From the NCBI GenBank assembly GCA_951799445.1, contig OX637287.1, forward strand, positions 52,915,724 to 52,979,723: a DNA stretch of 64,000 nucleotides. The letters are read 5' to 3'. The notes under the pieces were generated by a model that was not told the DNA's origin, searched no databases, and saw only the letters and a program-made list of their open reading frames with translations. The DNA comes from Pseudisothecium myosuroides. Lineage: Eukaryota; Streptophyta; Bryopsida; Hypnales; Lembophyllaceae. The position numbers and the translations under genes were made by a program. This document shows, one piece after another, positions 1 through 11,252 of this stretch; within the stretch, counting starts at the first letter, position 1, and each line of letters opens with the position of its first letter.

Positions 1-83
1 ATTTCTCTTCACTGGCAGTGAGTACGTTAATGAGTTGCAGATTTGGATGTCGCTGAATTGGATGCTGGAGGATATGATGGAGC

Positions 84-324
84 TGATAAAATCCTACAAG
101 CTTCTGACATGTGATAAGAACAATAGGAAGAAGAACATTGCAAACAAGTGGTAAAATTGTTCATGTATTAATAGGGAGCAACTCCCTTTATATAACACAC
201 CAAATGGTGTAGACTTAAAAGTCGTAAACGTTCATGAAGGGTTATATCCTATTCACTTAACCTTTCACACTAGACTATATTGAGTCCCTAATAATTAGCC
301 TAAATAATATACTACTCTTCAACA
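84..324 (-). repeat. 3' LTR of the copia element (left copy)
   Basis: This 241-bp repeat matches the right LTR. On the minus strand it begins TGTTGAAGAG and ends in TCA, the usual TG...CA ends. It contains TATATAAAG on the minus strand, a likely promoter TATA box. It keeps the uninterrupted site (...TATTAATAGGG...) at which the other LTR carries a 414-bp insertion. Confidence 0.93.
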
Positions 325-331
325 TTCCCCC
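325..331 (-). other. Polypurine tract of the copia element
   Basis: Read on the minus strand this is GGGGGAA, directly abutting the TGTT start of the 3' LTR, which is where plus-strand DNA synthesis is primed in LTR retrotransposons. Confidence 0.8.
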
Positions 332-354
332 TATAGTTTAGAATTTAGGCTACA

Positions 355-792
355 CTATTCTTGTGTATTAAGAACTCCTAGATTGAATTTACATAAGTCG
401 TGTTTTGGTCGGAGTAAACTTTTTGTGAGAAAATCTGCGTATTGCTCCATTGTAGTACAGTACTTGATTTCCACATCTCCACTTAGTACTTTTTCTCGAA
501 TGAAGTGATGATGAATCTCGATGTGCTTTGATCTTGCATGGAACTTGGGATTTTGTATTAAAACTATACAATTTTTATTATCACATAAAATTGTAGTTGG
601 TTTGGTTTGGTTGAACCCAATATCTTTACAAAATTGTTGTATCCACATAGCTTCTTTTGCAGCATTAGTGGCAGCCATGTATTCTACCTCAATACTTGAA
701 AGGGCCATTGTTGGTTGTTTTTTACAATGCCAACTTATGGCTCTGTTGTTAAGTAAAAAACAAAAGCTCGTTGTTGATTTTCTGCCATCCAC
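355..792 (-). pseudogene. copia RNase H domain (C-terminal Pol fragment)
   Basis: An open stretch of 145 codons. It carries the copia RNase H hallmarks KKQPTMALSSIEVEYMA (copia consensus KKQ.TVALSSTEAEYMA), the acidic residue in LCDNK, the KHIEIHHHFIRE segment and the closing QYADFLTKSL. It is separated from the RT fragment by a frame change near an A-run at about 1050-1060. It is the 3' end of the Pol polyprotein and ends about 30 bp before the polypurine tract. Confidence 0.9.
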
Positions 793-1019
793 ATTCCCAG
801 CCCAATCTGCATCACAATACCTAGTGATTTGAAGGTCTTGTCCATGGGTTCTTTGTCCATTGGAAATGCCATGAGTAGTGGTACCTCATAGATACCGAAG
901 GATTCGCTTGACTATACTCCAATGTTTAATACCTGAATCTTCCAAATATTGACTTACACTTCCTACCGCAAAGGCAATATTGGGCCGCGTACACACCATT
1001 GCATACACCAAACAACCCA

Positions 1020-1988
1020 CTACTCTTCGGTAGGGTATATATTGGCCATAAAAAAAAATTCATCCACTGTTTTAGGACACCTTTCACTTGACAATTTGAC
1101 TTTGTCTTCCATAAGTGTAATAGAAGGTTTGTAGTTTGTCATATTAAACCTTTCGAGTACATCCTCTATATATTTTTGTTGACTCAAATGAATTGTTTTC
1201 TTGACCCTATCACGTACAATTTGCAACCCTAAACAATAATGAACTTCCCCGTGATCCTTCATTTCAAATTGTTGACTCAAGACATGTTTGCTATGAATCA
1301 ACAATTGTAAATCATTGCTAAATAAAATAGCATCGTCTACATATAAGGCTAAAAGAACATATGACTTTCCCGCCCTCTTAATGTAGACGTTGCTATTGGC
1401 ATCACTTTGAATAAAGTGTTGAATTTGGGTAAGGGAATAATTGATCTTTGTATTCCAAGCTCGTTGGGCTTGTTTGAGACCGTATAGTCCTTTGGCAAGA
1501 AGACACACGAGATATTCTTGATCTTTAGAAATATATCCTTCTGGTTGATCCATATAAATAATTTCAACCAAATCTCCATTTAAGAAAGCCGTTTTTACGT
1601 CCATTTGATGAATTTCTAAATCAAACAAGGCTCCAATTGCAAAAAGGAGTCTAAGAGAAGTAATTTTAACAACGGGGGAAAAAGTATCATGATAACCTAT
1701 CCCCTTGACTTGAGAATACCCTTTTGCAACAAGATGCGCTTTATAGCGATCAACTTCTCCATTAGCTTTATACTTAATTTTAAATATCCACTTACACCCA
1801 ATAGTTTTACAACCAGGTGGTAAGGGGGTAAGGGTCCATGTCTTATTTTTAAGTAAGGAGCAAAATTCATCATCCATAACTTTTTGCCAATGATGAGTGT
1901 AGGGACCACTCAAAGCCTCTGTGACAGTTTGTGGTTCTGTACCTTGGTAAGCTAGCAATACTTTGGTGTAGTTCAAAGACTCGAGCAT
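1020..1988 (-). pseudogene. copia reverse transcriptase domain
   Basis: A 322-codon open stretch with the copia RT signature: a start like WQKVMDDEF, KWIFKIKYKANGEVDRYKA, HQMDVKTAFLNGDL, LYGLKQAQRAWN and the catalytic ALYVDDAILF motif, so the active-site aspartates are still encoded. The frame is lost at about 1060 in a nine-base A/T run, before the RNase H part. The product cannot be made as one polyprotein. Confidence 0.93.
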
Positions 1989-2114
1989 ACATTGAGACGG
2001 ACATCGTTCCCTTGTAGACCTTCTAAGAGTGGGTTGAACTCCTTGTGGAACATCTTCGAGATTGGAGAACTCGGTTTCAGAGTTGTAGAACTCTAAGTTG
2101 TCTTCTTCAAGACT

Positions 2115-3145
2115 TTAATGGCCTAGTGGGACTTCATGAAGGTGGGGCTCGACATGAGGGACCTCTGGCAGTTCTTGGTCATTTGGGGTTATATCTTCGT
2201 CAACACTTTTAATTTGATCATTTTCCAATAAAGGAGGTTGTAAGTCAAAAATTTTAGTGTCTTTCATTTGAAGAGCTCCCCCTTGATCTTGAGTATTTTC
2301 ATCGAAAGTTACATTACGGCTAATAATGACAGACTTTGTTTTATGGTTATACAAGGGGTATCCCTTAATATGCTCATCATAGCCAATGAAAATACACTCA
2401 AGACTTTTGGAGTCTAAGTTTTGTCTCTTTTCTTTTGGGATATGAGTAAAGAATTGACTTCCAAACACACGTAAGTGAGCTATGGTGGGTTTTCTACCAG
2501 TCCAAATTTCTTCAAGGGTCTTATCAATTAAAGCAAAGGTGATGGTTCTATTTTGTAAGTACAGAGCTGCAGACACTGCTTCCGTCCAAAATACATTTGG
2601 AAGATTTGCTTGTCTCAACATACTACGAACGCACTCCATAATGGTGCGATTTTTTTGCTCAGCTACTCCATTCTGTTCAGGGGTATATGGAACAGTTTTT
2701 TGTCTAGCTATGCCATTATCCAGACAAATTTTTGAAAGGCTCTTGACATGTACTCACCGCCGTTGTCAGTCTTTAAGGTTTTTATTTTATATCCCATTTG
2801 TAGCTCTACCATAGCTTTATAAGACTTAAAGGCATCTAATACCTCTCCTTTAGTTTTTAAAAATGTAACAACACATTTTCTTGAAAAATCATCAATAAAT
2901 GTCACAAAGTATTTTGCACCTCTATGGGAATAAGTTTGAATGGGACCACATATGTCCGAATGGACAAGTTCTAAAAGAACAGTAGCTCTTTGGCCGCCCC
3001 ACTTGGAAATTTTTTGGCAATGTTGTTTGCCCTCTAAACAACTTTTACATAACAATGTCTCAAAATTTGGAGACCAAATTTCAAGTCTATGGACTAATCC
3101 ACCTTTATACATTGATTTTAATTTATTTAAATTAAGATGACCCAA
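2115..3145 (-). pseudogene. copia integrase domain, frameshifted
   Basis: Two pieces in different frames, 2708-3145 and 2115-2639. The first has the zinc-binding end (GHLNLNKL then CKSCLEGKQH) and the first catalytic Asp in VHSDICGP, then the second in LKTDNGGEYMS. The second has the conserved RSMLRQANLPNVFWTEAV stretch and the C-terminal FGSQFFTHIPKEKR region. The frame changes near 2730 next to an A-run. This is decay of one domain, not two genes. Confidence 0.88.
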
Positions 3146-3154
3146 CCTTCTATG

Positions 3155-3611
3155 CTATAGTTCCACACTGGTAAAGTGGTCTTGGCTTGTTACATATGAC
3201 AAGCTTTGATTATAGGTATTGGAGGTACCTAACCTATATAGGTTACCTTCCCTTTTACCCGAGGTAATTATTATTTTACCCTCTTTGTCCCTTATATGAC
3301 ATGAATCTGTTGTAAATTCTATTCTATATCCAGCATCTGCAACACTACTTATTGATATCAAGTTTTTCTTTAAAGCTGGAATATGAAGGACATTTTCAGT
3401 TGTTTTCATTTCCCCATTATCTAAAGTAAATCTTGACAGTCCCTCGTCCGTCAATATCATGATTTGAATTATCACCCAAATAAACTTTGCCTTTTGTTAA
3501 AAGTTTAGTATAGGAAACAAACCATTCATAGTGTAGCGTCATATGTTGAGTGGCGCCAAAGTCGAGGTACCAAGTATCGCTTGATGTATCCTCAATTGCT
3601 AAGGCCACCAT
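3155..3611 (-). pseudogene. copia protease and gag-pre-integrase region, broken
   Basis: 3417-3611 encodes WYLDFGATQHMT, the site of the retropepsin D-[ST]-G triad, here D-F-G, so the catalytic Ser/Thr position is changed. 3155-3475, in a shifted frame, continues with the VLHIPALKKNLISISSVADAGYR segment that joins protease to integrase in copia elements. The frame shift near 3450 and the altered triad both argue for a dead protease. Confidence 0.82.
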
Positions 3612-3683
3612 GAATAGTTTAGTGTTTGAAACATTGTTGACTTGATAACCGAATTTTGCTTTTTCTTCTTGAAAGGGAATCCT

Positions 3684-4393
3684 GCAGTCTTTTAGATAAT
3701 GTCCAAGCTTTCCACAATGAAAACAATTACCTTTTTTTTTTAAAAGAATTTTTATTAGTATCAGTAAATTTTCTTTTTGAAAATCTCTGGTTCACTTTGA
3801 AGGGTTTTTTGTTAGAGTACAAAACTTGAGGTTTATCCTCAATTATTCTACCTTTAGATTTTCTCCGTATCTCCTCTTGTAATAAGAGACCGGTAACACC
3901 TTCAATCTAGTGTTAAATTAGATTGACTACTTATGGATACTACAAGTCCTTCATATGACTCTGGTAAAGTTTCCAAAAGTATGATGGCACTATCTTTATC
4001 ATCTATACTTGTTCCCGCACTAGCTAAGTTATCTAACAAGGTACGGAAGGTATTGATATAATTTGCCATTGAGTCCTCTTCGGACATTTTCAATGCATAC
4101 AATTGCTTATTGTAATACATCTTGGTTTGGGCATGAGTTGTTTCATAAACACTATTTAATGTATCCCAAACTTCCTTTGCAGTTTTGCATTTACTTACAA
4201 GAGAAAGTTGGGAGTCTTTTAATCCAAGTAAAATATTTGTTCTTACTCTGTTGTCTCTCTTACCCCATGTTGTTAGATTTGCCGGTGACGTCGGGTGCAC
4301 GTCGGTGCCATCCGTATGTCCAAACAAATTTTTGTCTAAAAGCACCATCTGCATGCGAATTTTTCTTGTAAGGAAATTCACCCCCCCGTTCAC
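3684..4393 (-). pseudogene. copia gag (capsid plus CCHC zinc knuckle)
   Basis: 3902-4393 is an open stretch with the plant copia gag pattern: LGLKDSQLSLVSKCKTAKEVWDTL and later YINTFRTLLDNLASAG. Downstream, in another frame, 3684-3725 encodes a C-X2-C-X4-H-X4-C knuckle (C-FH-C-GKLG-H-YLKD-C), the nucleic-acid-binding end of gag. A stop at about 3902 and frame changes separate the two parts. Confidence 0.87.
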
Positions 4394-4464
4394 ACCGTCA
4401 AATTGATTGATTTGATGTATATGGATGTGGAAGCCATGATGGTGTTTATTATTATGTTTTAATT

Positions 4465-4836
4465 TTAATTATCTTGGCATAAAATAGCTTGAATTTCAAA
4501 TTCAAGATTCAAATTTTGAACTTGAATTTCAGTTTCTTCTATTATATTATCAAGTAATAATTGAGGGTTAATTTCATTAATACTAAATAATGCATTCATA
4601 AAGGCTTTGGGAGCATTTTGAATTCCATAGGTTTGATGAGTAAGATGTATAGTCTCTTCAACCTCTTCACTTGGAGGAACCGTAAATTCATCTAAAGAGA
4701 TCTGAAAGAACGCATTGGTTAATCTATTTGTAAGTTGAAGTTGAAACTCAACTTCTTCTCTTTCATCATCCTCGATGAATAAATTGAAGACATCCTCGCT
4801 GGAACATTCAACAGCAGGTTGCAAAAGATAACACAT
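4465..4836 (-). CDS. Leader open frame between PBS and gag of the copia element
   Basis: A 123-codon frame beginning 22 bp after the primer-binding site and ending about 70 bp before the gag frame. The product is strongly acidic (runs such as EDDEREEVEF and SEEVEETI) and rich in Leu, Asn and Gln. I recognise no domain. It may be an extra leader protein, an in-phase gag extension lost through decay, or chance. It is the only sizeable frame in the leader and is uninterrupted while the other domains are broken. Confidence 0.4.
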   Translation of the reverse strand: MCYLLQPAVECSSEDVFNLFIEDDEREEVEFQLQLTNRLTNAFFQISLDEFTVPPSEEVEETIHLTHQTYGIQNAPKAFMNALFSINEINPQLLLDNIIEETEIQVQNLNLEFEIQAILCQDN

Positions 4837-4857
4837 TTTGCTCTGATACTAAACCTA

Positions 4858-4869
4858 GCTCTGATACCA
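4858..4869 (-). other. Primer-binding site (initiator tRNA-Met type)
   Basis: On the minus strand this reads TGGTATCAGAGC, the common plant copia PBS complementary to the 3' end of initiator methionine tRNA. It directly abuts the inner end (…TTTTATCA) of the 5' LTR. A partial second copy of the same motif lies at about 4840-4849. Confidence 0.92.
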
Positions 4870-5524
4870 TGATAAAATCCTGCAAGCTTCTCATGATAAG
4901 AACAATAGGAAGAAGAACATTGCAAACAAGTGGTAAAATTGTTCATGTATTAAGGTAACCCATCCACCCCTAATCGACCGAATAAGGAATTCTGACATGA
5001 TCTGGAGTAGTGAAGGCAAAACAAATATTTTTCAGAGGTACATCAATAGAAATGACATGGATTGCAAAAAAATTGGTAATTTTATCACTTGAATTGAAAT
5101 TTCTATGAATTTTGGGAGGCAAAAAGTGCGCCGGACCCATGGCCAATGTCTAGACTCTTCCAATTCTAATCATTCAATAACTTTTTACCTAATCATTATT
5201 TTCTATTTTTTTTTCACAACTTGGGACATGTGTCATGTATTTATTAGTTCCAACCTTGAAAACAAAAAAAATTGCATTCTCAGCGTGGTCAGAAATACGT
5301 GCACCTATAGGTCGGGAATGGGTCACTGGTCGGGAATGGGTCACTGGTCGGGAATGGGGGGGGTACCTTAATAGGGAGCAACTCCCTTTATATAACACAC
5401 CAAACGGTGTAGACTTAAAAGTCGTAAACGTTCATGAAGGGTTATATCCTATTCACTTAACCTTTCACATTAGACTATATTGAGTCTCTAATAATTAGCC
5501 TAAATAATATACTACTCTTTAACA
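4870..5524 (-). repeat. 5' LTR of the copia element, interrupted by a 414-bp insertion
   Basis: Matches the left LTR in two pieces, 4870-4953 and 5372-5524. Removing 4954-5367 and one TTAA restores the left-LTR structure. On the minus strand a TATATAAAG box lies at 5386-5394, so the insertion begins about 19 bp downstream of TATA, near where R and the transcription start would be expected. Confidence 0.92.
4954..5367. mobile_element. TTAA-flanked non-autonomous DNA transposon inside the 5' LTR
   Basis: It is flanked by TTAA at 4950-4953 and 5368-5371, and the empty site in the other LTR has a single TTAA, so the 4-bp duplication is direct. The ends are imperfect inverted repeats: GGTAACCCATCCACCCC on the left and, reverse-complemented, GGTACCCCCCCCATTCCC on the right. 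The right end carries about 2.7 tandem copies of an 18-bp unit (TCACTGGTCGGGAATGGG, about 5311-5360). It encodes no protein. A TTAA target with exact 4-bp duplication is typical of piggyBac. The GGTA end resembles other TAAGGTA...TACCTTA elements in this window. Confidence 0.85.
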
Positions 5525-6709
5525 TGAGCTCTTCAACACAGGGCAAAATCGATTGTGTCCCTCCCTGGGATCTCTGTTTTCCAGGGAATGTTCTACTTTA
5601 TTCAATGTCTTCTAATAAAATGTATTTCTTTGATAGATTCTATTGCGGGGCAGTGAACACAACTTTTAAGTCATTGCTCTCCTAGACAAATGTATATTTT
5701 CCCTGAGTGTGGAACTCCTAAAGCTAGAGTGTAGCATTTTGCATATGTCATTCTGTGCTATTGTTGGTTTTGTTGAGATGATTTGGGAACCTCAATTTAC
5801 ACCCTAAAAGCAATAACTTCTATTCAGGCACGATAATCATTTGCCTCAAGAATTAACTTACTCTAATTAAGCAAATTTCTCACCACTTTATCCTTGGTTT
5901 AATTAGTGCTTGTCTGAGAGGACAACATACGCACTGACTTAATTACTGCTCCTTGGCGTGATCAAATTGGTCCTCTCCTGCGTTTTGTTTCAGATTCACG
6001 GAGCTAGACTGGACTTCTCAAATGTTTAGTTTCACATTCAAGGGAGCAAAGTTGACAGTTAATCATATATGGTGTCAATGATCCCATTAGAGCCAGGCAA
6101 AGAGATCATGAATTGCTGCTCTTGGATAGGACTCAGGTACTTGTGATATTGCGCTATTGATGTATGCCCGTCATATTGTGAATGAGATTGATGCTATCCC
6201 AGTAAGAGTGGTCATGGTTGAGCTGAGAAATTGTAATTCTTTAATTTGTAGTTCTTTAATTTTGGCACGATTTTAGCCCCCAAAATTGTGATATTCATCT
6301 ACACAGATAAGCAAAAATTTGAGTTTCAGGCCACAGTCATGAAATTGAGAAAGTAGTGGAATACTGCCAATTTAACAAAATTGAAGTTAGAAGCTCAGGT
6401 CCAAATCTCAAGGATTCAAAGCCAAGATATCCTGCAACTCTAGAAGCTTGTATCCCTTGTCTTTGACAATAATTGATGGCAACAAGTGAAGTTCTTTTCC
6501 ACTTCCCGGCACACTCAAGAAATAGCTAAAAATTCTTTCCGTTTGGCATTAGATTGCCACAAAACCTACTTCATGAACGAGTAACATAAAGGTTTTGAGC
6601 TCATTTAGAGGAGGTGACATTTCAATTACATAGAACTCTAAAATCTACAATAGGTTTTCAAATGGTCATATTAAAAAAGTGTCAATTTGTTGAGATTTTG
6701 CTATTTTGT
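5525..6709. other. Intergenic, no gene seen
   Basis: No recognisable coding domain, RNA gene or bounded repeat. The first ~80 bases continue the reading frame that is open to the left of the copia element (see findings). The rest has scattered stops in all frames. Confidence 0.5.
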
Positions 6710-6713
6710 TTAA

Positions 6714-7630
6714 CCCCTAAAGGACTAAAGTCCCCTCGGGGGACACTTGGGATTTCGGGCAGGCTCATGCGACCTGAAATTTTGACCTGATTTTTTGAAA
6801 CTTTTTTTGAAGATAGGAATTCACATTAGCTTTCTAAAAATATAATTTTTTTTTCAATTGGTGCCCGGGAGCAAACGTTATGCCATCCTAAAGCAAAAAA
6901 GCAGTTCGGCGGGCAGAAGAAAAAAAAAACAGAAAAATAATTTTTTTTTAAATTTTTTTTTTTCTCAAAGATCAAGTTTATGTCTACATTTGAAGCTTTG
7001 ATTCATTCTATTTGGACTCAAATGAGAAAGTTATGGACAATCTTGTTTTTCGGGCAATTTAATCATCTTCAAAAAAAAACCCTTATAGAATTCATTTTTG
7101 AATGCAATTTTCAAATTTTTTCAAATTTTTTTTTTGACGAGGTCAAGTTTGTTTGCAAGAACGATCCCATTGTTGGGATTATGTTGTTTTAATTCCACCT
7201 AAGAGCTATTAACAATTTAGTGTTTTGTTCAATTTTGGACCTACTTCTATTTAACAATTTTTTTATATGTGAAAATCAAGGTTTGACATTCTGAAATTTT
7301 TTTCCCCGACTCTCAACTCAAATGTTCAACATAAAAAATTACAACTTTAAGTTGTGTAGTGCAAAAAAATCCACAAATGGCCGTCAAAGTCATCTGAAAT
7401 TGCAAGAAACAGTTCAAAAAAACTTTTTTTTTCCAACTTTGAATGCTAATATCTTCCAATCGGAACGGTCAAATTTCTTGAAATTTTTACCACATGATCT
7501 GAGACAAGTGAAGTATAAGATCCTACGGTTAGATTCTAAAAAAAAAAATTTTTGGTTTAGGGAGTGATCGCAGCAGAAATGGCAGTTTTCAGTGATTTTG
7601 GAGCCAGAAAATGCCTTGGTCCTTTAGGGG
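6714..7630 (+). mobile_element. TTAA/CCCCTAAAGGAC element, full-length copy 1
   Basis: A 917-bp unit flanked by TTAA at 6710-6713 and 7631-7634, with inverted ends CCCCTAAAGGAC and GTCCTTTAGGGG. Interior landmarks shared with other copies are GGGCAGG about 55 bp from the left end, a TTGGGATTA motif followed by TTTTAATTCC near the middle, and AAGATCCTACGGTTAGAT plus GAAATGGCAG before the right end. No protein is encoded; frames are AT-rich and short. It is nearly collinear with the copy at 46924-47833. Confidence 0.85.
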
Positions 7631-7634
7631 TTAA

Positions 7635-10629
7635 TTTGAGGATTTTTCATTCAGGTACCATGGTATGTAAGCTTGGTTGTACAAAGTATTATTCACAAAA
7701 ATGCCCAAATTCTGTTAATTTGGCAATATTCCATGCACCATTTATAACATGTTCATTTGCTTAAGCCAATTGCATTTTATCCAGAAAATTGTTTTACAAT
7801 TAAGCTAAGATGTGAGAATGTCCATAGAAAGTTTTCTTTCTTCAAATAAGAACTTTTGCAATTCTGAATTTTTATTAATAACATCAAATATAATATAATA
7901 TTAGTTATTTTATTCTATTTTATTATTAAATTATCATACAATTTATAATTTATACTATTATTAAATTATTATTTTATTTCATATTATTATTTAATAGTAT
8001 AAATAGTACTTATTATTATTTTATTTTATTTTATTTTTGTAATATAAATATAAATACATTTTAATTATCTCAATATGATATAATAAAATATTCCATTATT
8101 AAAATGATTTGAAAATACCTTTATTTTCCACACATTGGATTTCAAATTATTACACTTTATGTAACTTTATGATACAATGTTGATAACTAAAAAATAATAT
8201 AATAATAGCAACATATAACAAATAGTGAATTTTTAAATAGATAGAGATTAACTTCTCTCTAAGATTTGTTGACAAAACATAAGACATGATTATGATTTAT
8301 AAAAAATATGACTAATAAGGACTTATTAGATATATAATTTATCAATAGTTTTAAGAGCATAGTATGATAAATCCATATTTTACTAAGTATGAACTTTTTG
8401 CAAAAATATTGACATTTTTTGTAATGGCGAATGTTTTGGTTACAGCCAACACTTGTCTACTTATTATATTATTTAAAATTTTTTTACCCAAAATGATGAT
8501 TTTGATTCATTTTTAAATCAAAAGTCTACATTTGGACTATATATTTTATAATATCATCATTTGCCGATGGACGTGATAGACTATGAATTTGTCTTTAATT
8601 AATTAAATATCAAATGATATGCATATTAAGAATATTTGATCTTTATTTTGCCAATACATAGCTATAATGTTCTATCCTTACATTTTCTAGGTCTTATAAC
8701 GCACTCCATGAGACAATGAGAATTATTCACTTATTCATGGACATTTCTATATAAGAATCACAAATTGAATGTTTCTTACAGAATGAATATACTTCTATGT
8801 AGGCTTACTACCCTTTGTAGCTATGTAACATCATCCAACCTACATATATGAAATTAAAATATGCAACATCTTTTCCAATTTTTTGCATGTATTTATAACA
8901 ATATTCAATGCACATTATTGTATGGGTGAAATTAAATAGTCCTATTAAAATAATGATTTTAAAAAATAATAAAAATTATTTGCTATAAAACTCAATAGAT
9001 TAAGATAAACATAATAATCTCTTGCCAAATCACTAAATTAGGATATATTTAATTTATTCAATGCACATTAATTCTATAATTTTCAATAATTTGAGTGAAA
9101 AATACATTCAATCACCACGCATATGTTCATAAACATGTACTTGAATCTTAATGATTTTTATTGTTGTAAGAATAAAGATTGTAATACATAATAGATCAAG
9201 TGGCATAAACCTAAATTGAATAAGAAAACAAAATCCAAACAATAATTTTTTGCTAAGTAAATAGATACAAGATCTAAACACACACGAGGCGAGCTATCTG
9301 TCATTCTACAAAGGAAGAATTCAAGAGTGCAATTGCAAGTGAAAACGAAGCTTTAATCAGAGGCAAACACCATAGCCAAACAAACTTCAATAACAACACT
9401 CTTTCTCTCTCAAAACACCTATCAGACTAGACTTCGCAAACTATGTCAATGGAGCATAAGTCAAAAACTTCAAAGCCTAAGTACCTAAAACCCTAGTTGA
9501 TAAGAGCAAAGAATTAACTTCTACATGAATAAAACATTAACTTCTACATAGAGTGCTAATCAAAATGAAGTCTCAAATAGCACAAGGTTTCCAAGCAAGA
9601 CTAAATTATATAAACTAATGTAGTTTAGCAAACTACATCCATGTAACGTGCTGTCACACATGATGCTATATCACGTGACATTACGTGTATTTGAAACTAA
9701 CATTGATTTAGACCACACAAAAAATACATGTTGGAAAAATATATAAAAAGATAAGCTAGAGACTATTAATTGATTTAAATTTTTTTACCAATAACTAATC
9801 TAGTTGTTATTTATTATTTATTAAGAATTGTTATTATTAACTCAAATACATAAATTGATTTAGAAAGTTTAAAGGATAAATACCAATCTTATAAAGTGTG
9901 ATGTATTTGGAATTTATTGTACAATAACCGAGACAATAACTATACTATTTTATAAATTTATGACTATAAATTTTATATACAGTATTTGTATACACCTTAA
10001 ATTTTGCATTTTTACTACAAATATTCAAAGCAATTTAACAAAGGTTTACATTTGTATAAATAAATTATATTTTACAAATGCATTTTATTAACAAAGATTT
10101 TTTAAGATTTTTTATTTTTAACAAATTATATTACAAAGTCAATATATTTGTACAAATGTCAAATCTTTGTTAAATTGTATATTTTTTGGAATATCATTGT
10201 ATATATCATCTTACACTTTGGAATATCATTGTGCATACCATATTTTTACAAATATAAAAAATATAAACAAAGATGTTTTAACTTATATATTGAGAAGTGT
10301 ACAAATGTCTAGAGGTATTCAAAAATATATAGAAAGTTAAAAAAATGTGTAAGAAATTTGTAGTGATGCCTATGCAACTATTTATCATTAAGAAAGTCCT
10401 ATTCATTCATCACAAGTCACTCAATGTTTACATTGATTATTTAGAAGGCAATTCGTACTACCATAGACCAAAATCACCTTTGACAAAAAATAATTAAAAT
10501 TTGTGAAGCTATATGGACCTTTTGGAAATTAATAAGCCACTTTATTGAATCCAAGGGAATTTAAACATAGAGAAGTTGAAATGTTGGAAAAGATACATAT
10601 ACAACTTGATCCCAAGATTATATTTTCTA
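7635..10629. other. Very AT-rich intergenic DNA, no gene seen
   Basis: Long ATTATT/TTTTAT runs (about 7870-8080) and no open frame longer than about 50 codons. About 10010-10270 carries recurrent ACAAATGT/TTTGTACAAA motifs that hint at an old palindromic repeat, but I could not set its borders. Confidence 0.5.
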
Positions 10630-11252
10630 TTAATCCCTAAAGGACAAGCTTACTATTTTTAGCAACATAGAAATTTTGGGCAGGTACGTACAACTAGAGA
10701 TTTCCATATTTTAGGCTAAATTTTTAAAAGAAGAAGGGGACGAGGAATATCTTTCGTATACACTAAATGACATTTGGAGATAGGAGTCAAAAGTTATGGC
10801 CTAATATATTATTTTTTTTCGTAACTGGGTAGTCTGGGCAAATTAGAAAAAATCACTTTCTTGAAAAACGAAAGTGTGAAATTGATTTTCTAGATTTATA
10901 TATAAGCAGAAAGCTTTGAATCATTCCATTTTGATCAATGAGTCAAAAGTGGTGAGGAATTTTAGTTTGCGGGCAGTTATGGATTCTCTACTCTAAAATA
11001 AACTTTGAAGTTGTTTATTTCACTCAATTTTCAATATTTTTTGAAAAAAATAAAATCACAAGATGTAGATTGTTTATTACAACATTGCAACCATTGGGAT
11101 TGGCATTTTTCAATCCCATAACTAAATTCTTTACAATTTAATATTTTGAATCATTCTCTACTTTTTTCTACTTACTATTTTTTTTCTATATGTTGTAGAA
11201 TTCCAAATGATGTGAAAATTTTCAAGCATGTATCCAACTTGTCTATGAAAAA

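Larger units (their letters stand above)
84..5524 (-). mobile_element. Ty1/copia LTR retrotransposon, nearly complete, decayed
   Basis: Two matching LTRs (84-324 and 4870-5524) bound gag, protease, integrase, reverse transcriptase and RNase H remnants, in that order on the minus strand. The integrase-before-RT order defines copia. A primer-binding site lies inside the right LTR and a polypurine tract inside the left LTR. The flanking 5-mers are GGAGC (79-83) and TGAGC (5525-5529), a target-site duplication with one mismatch. By eye the LTRs differ by five substitutions, all transitions, and a 4-bp indel over about 237 aligned bases. The coding region is broken by frameshifts and stops, so the copy is not autonomous. 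A 414-bp element interrupts the 5' LTR. Confidence 0.95.

Noticed and set aside
6980..7764. Three plus-strand frames of 66-81 codons
   Set aside because: They fall in the AT-rich non-coding TTAA element, have Phe/Asn/Lys-biased content and are not conserved as frames in the copy at 46924-47833.
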